From NCBI RefSeq assembly GCF_000384475.1, contig NZ_ARWB01000001.1:2646176-2710175 (forward strand): a stretch of DNA of 64,000 bases, written 5' to 3'. The translations under genes were made by a program, and so were the position numbers. The first letter of the stretch is position 1; each line of letters begins with the position of its first letter. Positions 56,463-64,000 of this stretch are shown here, piece by piece. The notes below the pieces were generated by a model. The model was not told the origin of the DNA. It saw nothing but the letters and a program-made list of their open reading frames with translations, and did no database searches. This DNA is from Methylopila sp. M107 (GTDB taxonomy: Bacteria > Pseudomonadota > Alphaproteobacteria > Rhizobiales > Methylopilaceae).

Positions 56463-56815
56463 AGAATGAAGTCATTGACGCCTTCGGGGCGCTCGCTCAG
56501 CCAACGCGCCTCGACGCGTTCCGGCTGCTCGTCATGCATGAACCCGACGGCCTGCCCGTAGGCGAGATCGCGCGCGGGCTCAACGTGCCACACAACACCC
56601 TCTCGAACCATCTCGCCATCCTCGCCCGCGCCGGCCTCGTGAACTCGGAGCGAAGGAGCCGCCTTGTCGTCTATCGCGCCAACCTCGACGCGGTTCAGGG
56701 GCTCGCCTCCTTCCTGCTCAAGGACTGCTGCGCCGGGCATCCGGAGGTCGCCGCGGCCTTCGCCGCCACGGCGTCGTCCTGTGGGTCCAAGCCAGCGAAA
56801 GGCGACGCCTCGTGA
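56456..56815 (+). CDS. arsR: ArsR-family repressor (second copy)
   Basis: A 119-residue repressor. The HTH is [20 protein letters not shown] ... [20 protein letters not shown]. Cys candidates are [12 protein letters not shown] (Cys91, Cys92) and SSCGSK. It resembles the first ArsR in layout but is clearly divergent. The short leader with an operator over the start codon suggests tight autoregulation. arsH begins inside its stop region (4-nt overlap). Confidence 0.88.
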   Translation: MDKNEVIDAFGALAQPTRLDAFRLLVMHEPDGLPVGEIARGLNVPHNTLSNHLAILARAGLVNSERRSRLVVYRANLDAVQGLASFLLKDCCAGHPEVAAAFAATASSCGSKPAKGDAS

Positions 56816-57522
56816 CCGAGCTTCCCAACCTCGACGAGGGGTCGTTCCGGCCGACCGACGTCTCCCGGCTCCATGGCCCTCGCTCCACCCATCCGCCGCG
56901 GGTGCTGCTGCTCTATGGCTCGCTCCGGCCCGTCTCCTTCAGCCGCCTGCTGACGCTCGAGGCTGAGCGCTTGCTGAAGCGCCTGGGCTGCGAGACGCGC
57001 GTCTACGATCCCGCTGGCCTGCCGCTCCCTGACGACGCGCCCGCCGACCATCCGAAGGTCGCGGAGCTCCGCGAGCTGTCGATGTGGTCGGAGGCGCAGG
57101 TCTGGACCAGCCCGGAGCGGCACGGCGCCATGACGGGCGTGATGAAGTCCCAAATCGACTGGATTCCGCTCGCGGTCGGGTCTGTCCGCCCAACGCAGGG
57201 GCGCACGCTCGCGGTGATGCAAGTCTCCGGTGGCTCGCAGTCGTTCAACGCCGTGAACCAGATGCGCGTGCTCGGGCGCTGGATGCGGATGATCACGATC
57301 CCGAACCAGTCCTCGGTCGCAAAGGCATTCCAGGAGTTCGGCGAAGACGGGCGGATGAAGCCGTCGGCCTACTTCGATCGCGTCGTCGACGTGATGGAGG
57401 AGCTGGTGAAGTTCACGATGCTCACCCGCGACGTCTCCGACCACCTGACCGACCGCTACAGCGAGCGGAAAGAAAGCGCCGCGGCGCTCGAGGCTCGGGT
57501 AGACCTCAAACGGGCGGTCTGA
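56812..57522 (+). CDS. arsH: ArsH organoarsenical oxidase (flavoprotein)
   Basis: An NADPH-dependent FMN protein of 236 residues that oxidises trivalent methyl- and aromatic arsenicals. FMN-binding [20 protein letters not shown] and the conserved [20 protein letters not shown] and QIDWIPL are typical. [20 protein letters not shown] and [15 protein letters not shown] complete the signature. A GTG start at 56812 overlaps arsR. It is followed after 2 bp by the MFS gene. Confidence 0.93.
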   Translation: MTELPNLDEGSFRPTDVSRLHGPRSTHPPRVLLLYGSLRPVSFSRLLTLEAERLLKRLGCETRVYDPAGLPLPDDAPADHPKVAELRELSMWSEAQVWTSPERHGAMTGVMKSQIDWIPLAVGSVRPTQGRTLAVMQVSGGSQSFNAVNQMRVLGRWMRMITIPNQSSVAKAFQEFGEDGRMKPSAYFDRVVDVMEELVKFTMLTRDVSDHLTDRYSERKESAAALEARVDLKRAV

Positions 57523-57524
57523 CC

Positions 57525-58724
57525 GTGACGGAAGCCGCGACTGCGCCCGCGCCGTCGGGAGCACGGCTTACCGTAACTCTTCTCGGCGTCGCACAAATTG
57601 TCTCGTGGGGATCGAGCTACTACCTGCTCGCGGTCCTCGCAGGACCGATCGCGGCCGACACCGGATGGCCGCTCGCTTGGGTGGTCGCCGGCGGCTCGAT
57701 CGGGCTGCTCGTCTCCGGCGTCGTCGCTCCGTTCGTCGGCCGCATGATCGATGGCTTTGGGGGCCGTCCGACGATGGCGGCGGGCTCGCTACTGATTGGC
57801 GCCGGCCTGACGGGAGTAGGCGCCGCGCCCAACCTTGCGTTCTACTTGCTTAGCTGGGCGGTGCTTGGGGCCGGAATGGGAGCGGGTCTCTACGATGCGG
57901 CCTTCTCGACGCTTGGCCGCATTTTCGGATCCTCGGCCCGGCGCGCCATCACCAACGTGACGCTCTTTGGCGGCTTCGCCAGCACGGTGTGCTGGCCCCT
58001 ATCGGCGTTCGCGGTCGAGCATCTAGGGTGGCGCGGGGCCTGCTTCGCCTACGCTGCCGTCCACGTGCTGGTCATGGCACCGACGTTATTCGTGCTGTTG
58101 CCGCGCGAGGACCGGAAGCCGCCGCCTTATCCGTCCGCCGCCGCTAATTGCGATGCGGCGTCGTTGTCGAAGGACCGTACGGCCTTCCTCACCCTCGCAG
58201 CCATTCTGATAGTGAACGGCGCCATCCAGACCACCATCTCGGTTCACCTGCTGACCGTCCTGCAGGGGCAAGGCATGTCGCTCGCCGCGGCTGTCGCCAT
58301 AGGCGCGCTGATCGGACCATCACAGGTTGGAGCCCGGGTTGTCGAGATGCTGGTCGGCGACCGTCTCCATCCTACCGCGACGCTGCTTTGCGCTGGCGTG
58401 CTGGTCGCCATGGGTATGGCGCTGCTCGCGCTCGGCGCCGCACCCTCGGCGGTCGCAATCGTGCTCTACGCGGCGGGCAACGGCGTGTGGTCGATCGCTC
58501 GCGGAACCGCCCCGCTCGCGCTATTCGGCCCGGAGCGATACCCGGTCGTGATGGGGCGTCTCGCGGCGCCGAACCTCGTGGCGCAAGCAGGTGCGCCGTT
58601 CATTGCCGGGATCAGCCTCGCATCGTTTGGCGCATCGACAGTGTTGTTTGTGTTGGCGACTGCCGCAGCTGCAAACGTCATCCTGGCCGCCTTCTTGGCG
58701 CGCGCCTCAACACGCTGGCGATGA
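57525..58724 (+). CDS. MFS transporter of the ars operon
   Basis: A 399-residue major-facilitator protein with 12 helices. It has the helix 2-3 loop VAPFVGRMIDGFGGRPTMAA and the start TVTLLGVAQIVSWGSSYYLL. MFS proteins next to arsH include ArsK- and ArsJ-type exporters of trivalent or conjugated arsenicals. No gapdh gene accompanies it, so an ArsK-like role (arsenite, antimonite or methylarsenite efflux) is the better guess, but it remains inference. A GTG start lies at 57525. Confidence 0.8.
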   Translation: MTEAATAPAPSGARLTVTLLGVAQIVSWGSSYYLLAVLAGPIAADTGWPLAWVVAGGSIGLLVSGVVAPFVGRMIDGFGGRPTMAAGSLLIGAGLTGVGAAPNLAFYLLSWAVLGAGMGAGLYDAAFSTLGRIFGSSARRAITNVTLFGGFASTVCWPLSAFAVEHLGWRGACFAYAAVHVLVMAPTLFVLLPREDRKPPPYPSAAANCDAASLSKDRTAFLTLAAILIVNGAIQTTISVHLLTVLQGQGMSLAAAVAIGALIGPSQVGARVVEMLVGDRLHPTATLLCAGVLVAMGMALLALGAAPSAVAIVLYAAGNGVWSIARGTAPLALFGPERYPVVMGRLAAPNLVAQAGAPFIAGISLASFGASTVLFVLATAAAANVILAAFLARASTRWR

Positions 58725-58770
58725 GAGTTGCGGACCTAGCGCACGTCCGGGTCAACCCGCTCTCCGACGA

Positions 58771-59163
58771 GCGGACCTTCGCTACTTCCGCAAAGGGGAG
58801 ATCGCGGCCCTTCGCTCGCGCGCGCAGCTCGCCGTTGGCTACAGCGGCGACTGGGGCATGGCGGCCGCCATGCTTGCCGGCGCCGACGCGTTCTACAGCG
58901 TGCTCGCGGGCATACTGCCGCGGCCGGCCTTAGCGTTGATGCGGGCGGCGCAAGCCGGCGACGCGGAGGAAGCGCGCCGCATCGACGCGACGCTGGACCC
59001 GCTCTGGGACGCGTTCAAGGCCTATGGCAGCCTGCGCGTCATGTATGCGCTCCTGGACATCCTCGGTTTTGGAACGGCCGCTCCCCCGCTGCCAATTCTG
59101 CCAGTGGGGTCGGACGCGCGGCGGCGGATCGCGGCAGTGGTCGCGCCGCTTTTTGATCGCTGA
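58771..59163 (+). pseudogene. 3' fragment of a dihydrodipicolinate synthase-family gene
   Basis: The frame encodes ADLRYFRKGEIAALRSRAQL, AVGYSGDWGMAAAMLAGADA, FYSVLAGILPRPALALMRAA and AFKAYGSLRVMYALLDILGF, matching the C-terminal half of DapA-like aldolases. The first ~170 residues with the Schiff-base Lys are missing, and the frame has no proper start. It directly follows the MFS gene and marks the right end of the ars operon. Confidence 0.65.
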
Positions 59164-59299
59164 TAGTCGATTTTCAGAACCTTGGTTGATCGCTGCGAGT
59201 TTCCGCTGGCGCGCCAGGAGCGGTCATTCACTTGCGTTCTAAAACCGGACGTTCCAGGGCTCGTCTTAAGACCGCCGTAGTACGGGCCGCGTGTCAAAT

Positions 59300-59773
59300 T
59301 CAGTCGCGGTACTGCGCGTCCGTCACTTTCTCCATCCAGTCCACGACCTTGCCGTCGAGCGCCTCGGCTATGGCCACATGACTCATCGCGCTGTCGGGGG
59401 CGGCGCCGTGCCAGTGCTTCACGCCCGCGGGGATCCACACGACGTCCCCTGGCTTGATCTCCTGGATGGGCTGGCCGTCCTGCTGAACGCGGCCTGCACC
59501 CGATACGATCAGGAGCGTCTGACCGAGCGGATGCGTGTGCCAAGCGGTGCGCGCCCCTGGCTGGAACGTCACCGTGGCTCCGGAGACCCTTGCGTCGCCC
59601 GCGCCCTTGAAGGGCTGGTCGATGCGGACCGAGCCCGTGAAGTACGCGTCTGGCCCCGCCTGCGCCGGCAGGGAGCCCGCGCGCTGCACGGTGACCCGAT
59701 TGGTCTCGTCGGCGACTACGGGACCGCCTGCGGCCAGGGTTGAGGCAGCCAAGGCCATAATCGTCTTCTTCAT
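59300..59773 (-). CDS. Secreted cupin-domain protein
   Basis: A 157-residue protein with a signal ([21 protein letters not shown]) and one cupin barrel. Metal ligands are visible in [20 protein letters not shown] (His-x-His ... Gln) and the second motif [13 protein letters not shown]. It resembles the small cupins of the (R)-mandelonitrile lyase/carboxymuconolactone-associated group. The substrate is unknown. It is 39 nt downstream of the cyclophilin-like gene on the same strand, so the two are probably co-transcribed. Confidence 0.8.
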   Translation of the reverse strand: MKKTIMALAASTLAAGGPVVADETNRVTVQRAGSLPAQAGPDAYFTGSVRIDQPFKGAGDARVSGATVTFQPGARTAWHTHPLGQTLLIVSGAGRVQQDGQPIQEIKPGDVVWIPAGVKHWHGAAPDSAMSHVAIAEALDGKVVDWMEKVTDAQYRD

Positions 59774-59812
59774 GATGGATTCTCCATTGGAGCGAGGTCG
59801 TGCGGGCTCGCG

Positions 59813-60268
59813 CTACCGAGCGATATCGATGGTGACGGCGATCGGAGCGGCGCTCCGGAACGCCTCCGGAATGCGGCTGAGCTTCCCCAGCCTGATCAAC
59901 CCGGGAGAGTAGGCGAAGCCTTTGTAGTAGATCGCGATGTTGCCCCAGGGCGCGTAGTAGGCGATGTCGCCGGCCCGAGGCTCGAAGCCCTCGGGCTCGC
60001 CATGGGTCGGCAGACGCTTGGGAAGATCGGCGATCTTTTCTGTCGAGTTGTAGTCCTTCATCGTCAAAGTCATCGGAAGGAGCGCTGCGAACGCGCGAGC
60101 GCCTTCCCCGTCTGCCAGAGTGACGGTCACGCTCTCGCCATTGGCGATGCTCAGCCGGATCTGAACCTTGCCTATCTCAGGCCTAACCGACGGGCCTGCC
60201 AGCGCCGGGCTGCCGACCACTGCCGCAGCAGCCATGACGGCTGCAGTCGTGCGATTGAATCGCTGCAT
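59813..60268 (-). CDS. Secreted cyclophilin-like protein
   Basis: A 151-residue protein with a signal peptide (RTTAAVMAAAAVVGSPALAG) and a domain of the cyclophilin-like fold group, seen in ALLPMTLTMKDYNSTEKIAD, LPKRLPTHGEPEGFEPRAGD and IAYYAPWGNIAIYYKGFAYS. These small proteins are often found with cupins and aldo-keto reductases. The biochemical role is not established. The GTG-ATG start makes 60268 or 60271 possible. Confidence 0.75.
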   Translation of the reverse strand: MQRFNRTTAAVMAAAAVVGSPALAGPSVRPEIGKVQIRLSIANGESVTVTLADGEGARAFAALLPMTLTMKDYNSTEKIADLPKRLPTHGEPEGFEPRAGDIAYYAPWGNIAIYYKGFAYSPGLIRLGKLSRIPEAFRSAAPIAVTIDIAR

Positions 60269-60445
60269 CACAAACCGAACTCCCCGCGTCGATGCATCCC
60301 GCCCCGGCAGATGAACGGTCGGGTTTGTAGGAAACGTTCTCGAGGGATAGTTAAGGCCGCGCAGAGGGCTTGATGAGGCTGCGTTCAGTGCATGACGCGA
60401 TGAGCTCTGCTCATCGTTCGGTCCGGTCGGCGCGGACGACGCTCT

Positions 60446-60934
60446 TCAAAGCCCGAGCGGGCGCATCTCGAGGATGAGGTCGATGAGCAGGCGCAGGCCC
60501 GCCGGGACCTGCCGGCGGCTGGAATAGTAAATGTGGAAGCCTGGGCCCATCGGGGCCCAGTCCTCCAAAATCAGCCGGACCGAGCCAGAGGCCACCAGCG
60601 GCGCCAGCAACGGTTCGGGAGCGTACATCAGACCTCCGCCACCGAGCAGGAGGGTCATGATGATGCGACTGTCGTTGAGCGTGATCGGGCCGGGAACGGC
60701 GACGTCGATCTCCTCCCCGGCGCGCTCGAACTCCCAGCGATACAGACGGTCGTTGCCGAGGCGAAAGCGCAGCCCGCGGTGGTTCTTGAGATCGTCCGGA
60801 TGACGCGGTTCCCCGAACCGCTCGAGGTACTCGACGGACCCTGCCACTACCCAGCGGATGTCCGCCGACAGGCGCTGAGCGATCATGTCTTCGGGAACTG
60901 TGCCCCCGTAGCGGATGCCCGCGTACGACCCTGC
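60446..60934 (-). pseudogene. LysR-family regulator, C-terminal fragment
   Basis: The frame encodes the end of a LysR effector-binding domain: GIRYGGTVPEDMIAQRLSAD, RFGEPRHPDDLKNHRGLRFR and YYSSRRQVPAGLRLLIDLIL. An in-frame stop at 60935-60937 cuts it, and the DNA-binding half is absent upstream. Genes of this LysR type often sit beside cupin/cyclophilin pairs, so it may once have controlled them. The next ~200 bp upstream (60938-61140) hold nothing I can assign. Confidence 0.65.
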
Positions 60935-61140
60935 TCAAAAGCGGTTCTGCCGCGGCGACATTGCTCACGGGTAAACCGAGGCCCCGAGCCAACGGTGATC
61001 CGTCTAGGGTTGGCCTTCGGCAACTGCGTTCCGGCAAGCCCATGCGGACGGTGTTGTCAGGAACTCGGCACCACAAATTTTGTCCGAGCAGACCGTGGCC
61101 ACCACATAGCGCCGTCGGCGACAGCGCAGCCTCCGTGACG

Positions 61141-61173
61141 ACCTGTCCGGTGATTCAACCTCACCGGACAGGT
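61141..61173 (-). terminator. Hairpin ending the cyclase operon
   Basis: Perfect 13-bp arms (ACCTGTCCGGTGA and its complement) flank a 7-nt loop, 11 nt after the stop of the leftward effector gene. There is no T-run, but its place fits transcript termination. Confidence 0.65.
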
Positions 61174-61184
61174 TGTCCAGCGCG

Positions 61185-62108
61185 TCAGCCGTTATAAGGA
61201 CCCATATCGAGAACGTGCTCCCTCAGTCGGTTGCATGCCGGTTGCATCAGGGGAATCGCGTTGGGGCCCTTCTCGTAGCGGTACGGGATCGTCGTGATGC
61301 CGCTCAGATCACTCGGAAGCCGGACCTTCTCGTCCCGAGGCTCCATCAGGATTGCGCGCGCACGTCCCAGCCGACCCATGAAGAGTCCGAGCTCGAACAC
61401 GACATTGTCGCGCGGGACGGGCCATGTCACGCCGCGGAACGCTGTCATGTCGTCAGCGTGAGCTACCGCTATGGCGAAATCGGAATCGTCGACGGCCGCC
61501 TCCAGCGCCTCAACCGCATAGCTCGTGGCCTTGAACACGCCGTCGGTCCAAACGGTTGTCAGGACGTCGTCATGCTCGAAGGCGTTCTGAATGATCCGGG
61601 CGACCGGCAGCGCTTCGACCGATGAAATGATGAAGGCCTTGATCTTCTGCCGGTGGACGCCGACGTGCTTGTTTCGCTCCCGCAGCCGGCGAGACAGCGT
61701 CTTGGCGATCTGCAGGTACATCTGCGGATAGCGCGAGGCGAGGTCCGCAAAATCCTTGGCGGAGACCTTAGCCACGATCGAGGGCTCCTCTGCCGTCACC
61801 GTGGCCGCCCGGGGCTGTCCTGGTTCGACCAGAACCATTTCGCCGACATGAACGTCGCGGCCGCGGCTGGTGATCCTGCGGCCATTGACGCTGATTCCGA
61901 ACGAGCCTGCGATGATCAGGTAGAGATCGTCATCTTCGCCCTCCTGCGTGATGATCGTTTCGCCCTCTTGCACTGCTCGGATCTCCACTCGATCCGCCAG
62001 CTCCAGCGCCAGCTCGGCATCGCCGTTCACAACCGCCTGAGCTCGCATCGCGTGGAGGAGGTTGGCTCTACCGTCGTCGCCGCGAAATCTGTCGATCATT
62101 GCCGCCAT
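61185..62108 (-). CDS. Cyclic-nucleotide-binding, TIR-like effector (PycTIR type)
   Basis: A 307-residue soluble protein. Residues about 35-145 form a cyclic-nucleotide-binding domain (VQEGETIITQEGEDDDLYLI and GRRITSRGRDVHVGEMVLVE). Residues about 156-300 form a CAP12/STING-type TIR-like nucleotide-binding domain with KAFIISSVEALPVARIIQNA, DNVVFELGLFMGRLGR (234-249) and LPSDLSGI (264-271). This is the layout of Pycsar TIR effectors, which bind a cyclic pyrimidine nucleotide and degrade NAD+ to stop infected cells. Glu239 is the likely catalytic acid. The ATG at 62108 follows GGAGGA. It is the last gene of the three-gene operon. Confidence 0.85.
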   Translation of the reverse strand: MAAMIDRFRGDDGRANLLHAMRAQAVVNGDAELALELADRVEIRAVQEGETIITQEGEDDDLYLIIAGSFGISVNGRRITSRGRDVHVGEMVLVEPGQPRAATVTAEEPSIVAKVSAKDFADLASRYPQMYLQIAKTLSRRLRERNKHVGVHRQKIKAFIISSVEALPVARIIQNAFEHDDVLTTVWTDGVFKATSYAVEALEAAVDDSDFAIAVAHADDMTAFRGVTWPVPRDNVVFELGLFMGRLGRARAILMEPRDEKVRLPSDLSGITTIPYRYEKGPNAIPLMQPACNRLREHVLDMGPYNG

Positions 62109-62109
62109 C

Positions 62110-62904
62110 TCAATTCCTCCGTGAAATCTTGGGTCCGGCCTCCCGCGACGTCGATCCTGCGTGGGTCGTTCCTACCCGCGGACAGTCCGCCATCGCTCCG
62201 CAGCATGCGCGTTCGAGGAGACGGTTGGCCTCAGCAAACGCCCGCTCCCTCTCACGACGCAGCCGCTCTTCCCGAATGAGCTGGACAACCCAGCTCGTCC
62301 GGCCACAGCTTCGTCGCATCACGGCTTGCCCCTTGCGCAGACAACCGACCGGGCAGGGAAGCCGGCCGTTGCGTAGCCCGTCGCCGGCTTCGTTGAGCCT
62401 CGGAAACGGGCACGAGAACCATTTCTCCTCACCGTCCAGCATCTCGTAATATTCGTCTTCGAGACCAAGCTCACACGCGGCCTCGATCGCACGGATCTGG
62501 TGGGGTCCGGCCTTGCCATGAGCGATCGCCTTGCGCGCCGGCCATCGGCGAGTGCGAGCGGCGATCCTCTGAAGACGCAGGTACTCCTCGACTAGCCCCC
62601 ACCAGACGATGGCGTCATCGCGGGTGAGGATCACTTCTCCCGCGCCGTAGCCGACGCAGAAGGAGCCGTCCGAGTTGATATGCCGTTCGGGGCAATCTGC
62701 GGGAAAAACTGTGCCGGGCGTGGTCTCCGCGACGTCGACGATCCCGGCGTCCAGTTTGATGCGCAGGTCCGCGACGGTCCTCCCGACGCCAATCCCGGCG
62801 GGGACCACCGCGTGCCCCTCGATCGCGTCCGGGCCCACGGCCGTCGGCGCAAACCACGACGGGATCGTATCGGCGATGAACCGAAGCGACCTACCGCTTG
62901 CCAT
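62110..62904 (-). CDS. E2-like (ubiquitin-conjugating fold) cysteine-rich protein
   Basis: A 264-residue soluble protein between cyclase and effector. Residues 67-93 read FPADCPERHINSDGSFCVGY then GAGEV. The H-x-N-x-x-x-G-x-x-C order recalls the E2 active site, where the catalytic Cys follows HPN and a G-x-I-C-L-like strand; Cys83 would be catalytic. WWGLVEEYLRLQRIAARTRR (101-120) resembles the helix after it. From residue 160 it becomes Cys-rich (Cys165, 184, 188, 200, 234, 235, 241), probably zinc-binding. Stand-alone E2-like proteins are known in short type II CBASS. It overlaps the cyclase gene by 14 nt; the effector starts 1 nt after its stop. The E2 assignment is by motif only. Confidence 0.6.
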   Translation of the reverse strand: MASGRSLRFIADTIPSWFAPTAVGPDAIEGHAVVPAGIGVGRTVADLRIKLDAGIVDVAETTPGTVFPADCPERHINSDGSFCVGYGAGEVILTRDDAIVWWGLVEEYLRLQRIAARTRRWPARKAIAHGKAGPHQIRAIEAACELGLEDEYYEMLDGEEKWFSCPFPRLNEAGDGLRNGRLPCPVGCLRKGQAVMRRSCGRTSWVVQLIREERLRRERERAFAEANRLLERACCGAMADCPRVGTTHAGSTSREAGPKISRRN

Positions 62905-64000
62905 TGAGATACGGAGCCGCGACCGCCGCCGAGGTCCCGCTCTTGACGATGGCCGGCGATCCGAGATGCGACGCCAGCGCGTCGACATCGAGACCAGGGG
63001 CTTTGCCGTCGTCGCCGAAAAGCCGCCGGATCCCCGCCGGCGCGTGGGCCAGCGCCCGCGGTCCCAGGGCGGTCTCGTCGCCGCGGCAGACCGACTGAAG
63101 CTCCTCGGAAGCAGTGACAGCCTTGCTGACCGAACAGCGGACGCTCCCGTCGCCGCGAATGCCGATCCGGCTGACCGGCGTCGCGCCGTACTCGACGCCG
63201 ATGGCGATGCCGAGACCTCCCACGTTCTCCAGGTTTTCCTGGCAGAGCTCGAAGCTCGACCGCATGCCGGCCGCGGCCTTTACGGCGGAGCGAACGGTCT
63301 CCGTTGCGTTCGTCGCGGTCCGTGATCCTTCCACAAGCAGGCCATGGATGCAGTCGCCGATGAACCGAACCTTCCTCCCGTCGAAGTCGTGCTTCAGCGT
63401 CGCTGCGAGCTCGCTGCGGATGACGTGAAGGTTCGTCACCATCTCGGAGACGCGACCGCCCCGGATGCAGTCTTCCACGTAGGCCGTGAATCTGTCGATG
63501 TCGCCGAAGATAGAGGCGAGTTCCATCCTGATCGATCGGGAAGGGCTCAGATCGGCGAATACGATCGTCCGCAGAGGCGGTTCGTGGCGGTGGAAGGTGA
63601 AGGAGGCCGAACTTGCGGCTTCGTTGTGAAAACGCGCTGTTGCGGCGTCTGCCGCGCGCGTCACCAACTCTTCCGAAACTCGATTGGCGAGCACGACATA
63701 ACCCGGCCGGCCGAGCTCGAGCGACGATGCCGAGACGTGAACCCTGTTAGCGCGTTCAGCGTCGAGCATGCGCGTCGCAACATGGAGCTGGGGGATCCCG
63801 GCCTCCATACGAACCTTGTTGCTGGGGAACAGGCCTTCCTCGGTCCCCTCCGCGAGCTTCGCGGCGTAGTTCGCGGGATTGCCGAGAAAGAGAGGTTCCC
63901 GTTCGTCGCGGGAGCCAGAGTTCACAGCCACCGACAGACCAGAATCGATCCCGACCCTGACCCTGGTCCTGAACTGCCCGTTTCCGACGCGGTCGCCGGT
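62891..64000 (-). CDS. pycC: Class III nucleotide cyclase (Pycsar PycC-like), 5' end beyond window
   Basis: The frame is open to the right edge with no start, so the N-terminus is missing; 369 residues are visible. The first visible part, VRVGIDSGLSVAVNSG then LFLGNPANYAAKLA, is the last third of one cyclase domain. A second domain follows with metal-binding Asp residues in IFGDIDRFTAYVED (near 63502) and VRFIGDCIHGLLVEG (near 63355), then GIAIGVEYGATPVSRIGIRG. The protein thus has two cyclase homology domains in tandem. With a cNMP-binding TIR effector in the operon it fits a Pycsar cyclase making cCMP or cUMP; which base it uses cannot be read here. Confidence 0.82.
   Translation of the reverse strand, partial: TGDRVGNGQFRTRVRVGIDSGLSVAVNSGSRDEREPLFLGNPANYAAKLAEGTEEGLFPSNKVRMEAGIPQLHVATRMLDAERANRVHVSASSLELGRPGYVVLANRVSEELVTRAADAATARFHNEAASSASFTFHRHEPPLRTIVFADLSPSRSIRMELASIFGDIDRFTAYVEDCIRGGRVSEMVTNLHVIRSELAATLKHDFDGRKVRFIGDCIHGLLVEGSRTATNATETVRSAVKAAAGMRSSFELCQENLENVGGLGIAIGVEYGATPVSRIGIRGDGSVRCSVSKAVTASEELQSVCRGDETALGPRALAHAPAGIRRLFGDDGKAPGLDVDALASHLGSPAIVKSGTSAAVAAPYLNGKR

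Noticed and set aside
61185-62108. CRP/FNR-type transcription factor
   Set aside because: The cNMP-binding domain is followed by a TIR-like domain, not a winged helix.

Overview
The window is GC-rich DNA, most likely from an alphaproteobacterium of the order Hyphomicrobiales. The evidence is an orphan RepB partitioning protein of the repABC plasmid type, alphaproteobacterial-style aio and sor genes, and strong G/C third-position bias. It reads as a plasmid or chromid segment carrying a dense metal/metalloid resistance and arsenite/sulfite oxidation region, flanked by decayed backbone on the left and by an anti-phage-type signalling operon on the right. No rRNA, tRNA or CRISPR array was seen.

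Layout. (1) 1-6 kb, plasmid backbone: a 3'-truncated hypothetical gene, a degraded ParDE-like toxin-antitoxin pair, an AT-rich HEPN-type gene, and repB with a parS-like palindrome. It ends in an IS1182-like transposase scrap abutting a truncated cation-diffusion-facilitator gene, which marks the left edge of the metal region. (2) 6-16 kb: a czcCBA-type heavy-metal RND efflux operon with an unusually histidine-rich adaptor, then a MerR-family regulator divergent from a ZntA/CadA-type P-type ATPase. (3) 16-27 kb: two molybdenum sulfite oxidase-family enzymes (one with a SorB-like cytochrome c), a TehA/SSU1-like exporter, a YVTN propeller/DUF305 pair, and two ECF sigma/anti-sigma pairs that appear to share one promoter motif. 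(4) 28-42 kb: a 13-gene leftward copper operon (csoR, cusC, multicopper oxidase, cupredoxin, cusF, cusB, cusA and accessory proteins) divergent from a copA-type ATPase over paired CsoR-like operators. (5) 42-50 kb: aioXSR plus a TauE-family permease, then aioBA behind a good sigma-54 promoter with phased upstream sites. (6) 50-52 kb: hipBA with a very large palindromic operator. (7) 52-59 kb: pstS, then arsR-arsC-acr3-arsC-arsR-arsH-MFS. (8) 59-61 kb: a decayed stretch with gene fragments, a cupin and a cyclophilin-like protein. (9) 61-64 kb: a leftward operon of a nucleotide cyclase (5' end outside the window), an E2-like cysteine-rich protein, and a cyclic-nucleotide-binding/TIR-like effector.

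How it works together. Arsenite is sensed by AioX/AioS/AioR and oxidised to arsenate by periplasmic AioBA. Arsenate that enters the cell can be reduced by either of two ArsC types and expelled by Acr3, while PstS favours phosphate uptake. Copper is exported by CopA, oxidised and buffered in the periplasm, and removed across the envelope by CusCBA. Zn/Cd/Co is handled by CzcCBA and ZntA. Sulfite is oxidised by the Sor enzymes or exported.

The most interesting part is the right-hand operon. It has the cyclase and effector of a Pycsar anti-phage system, plus a third gene whose product looks like a stand-alone ubiquitin-conjugating-enzyme (E2) fold with a catalytic-type cysteine and a cysteine-rich tail. 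I do not know of an E2-like partner described for Pycsar, so this is the best candidate for an undescribed system in the window.
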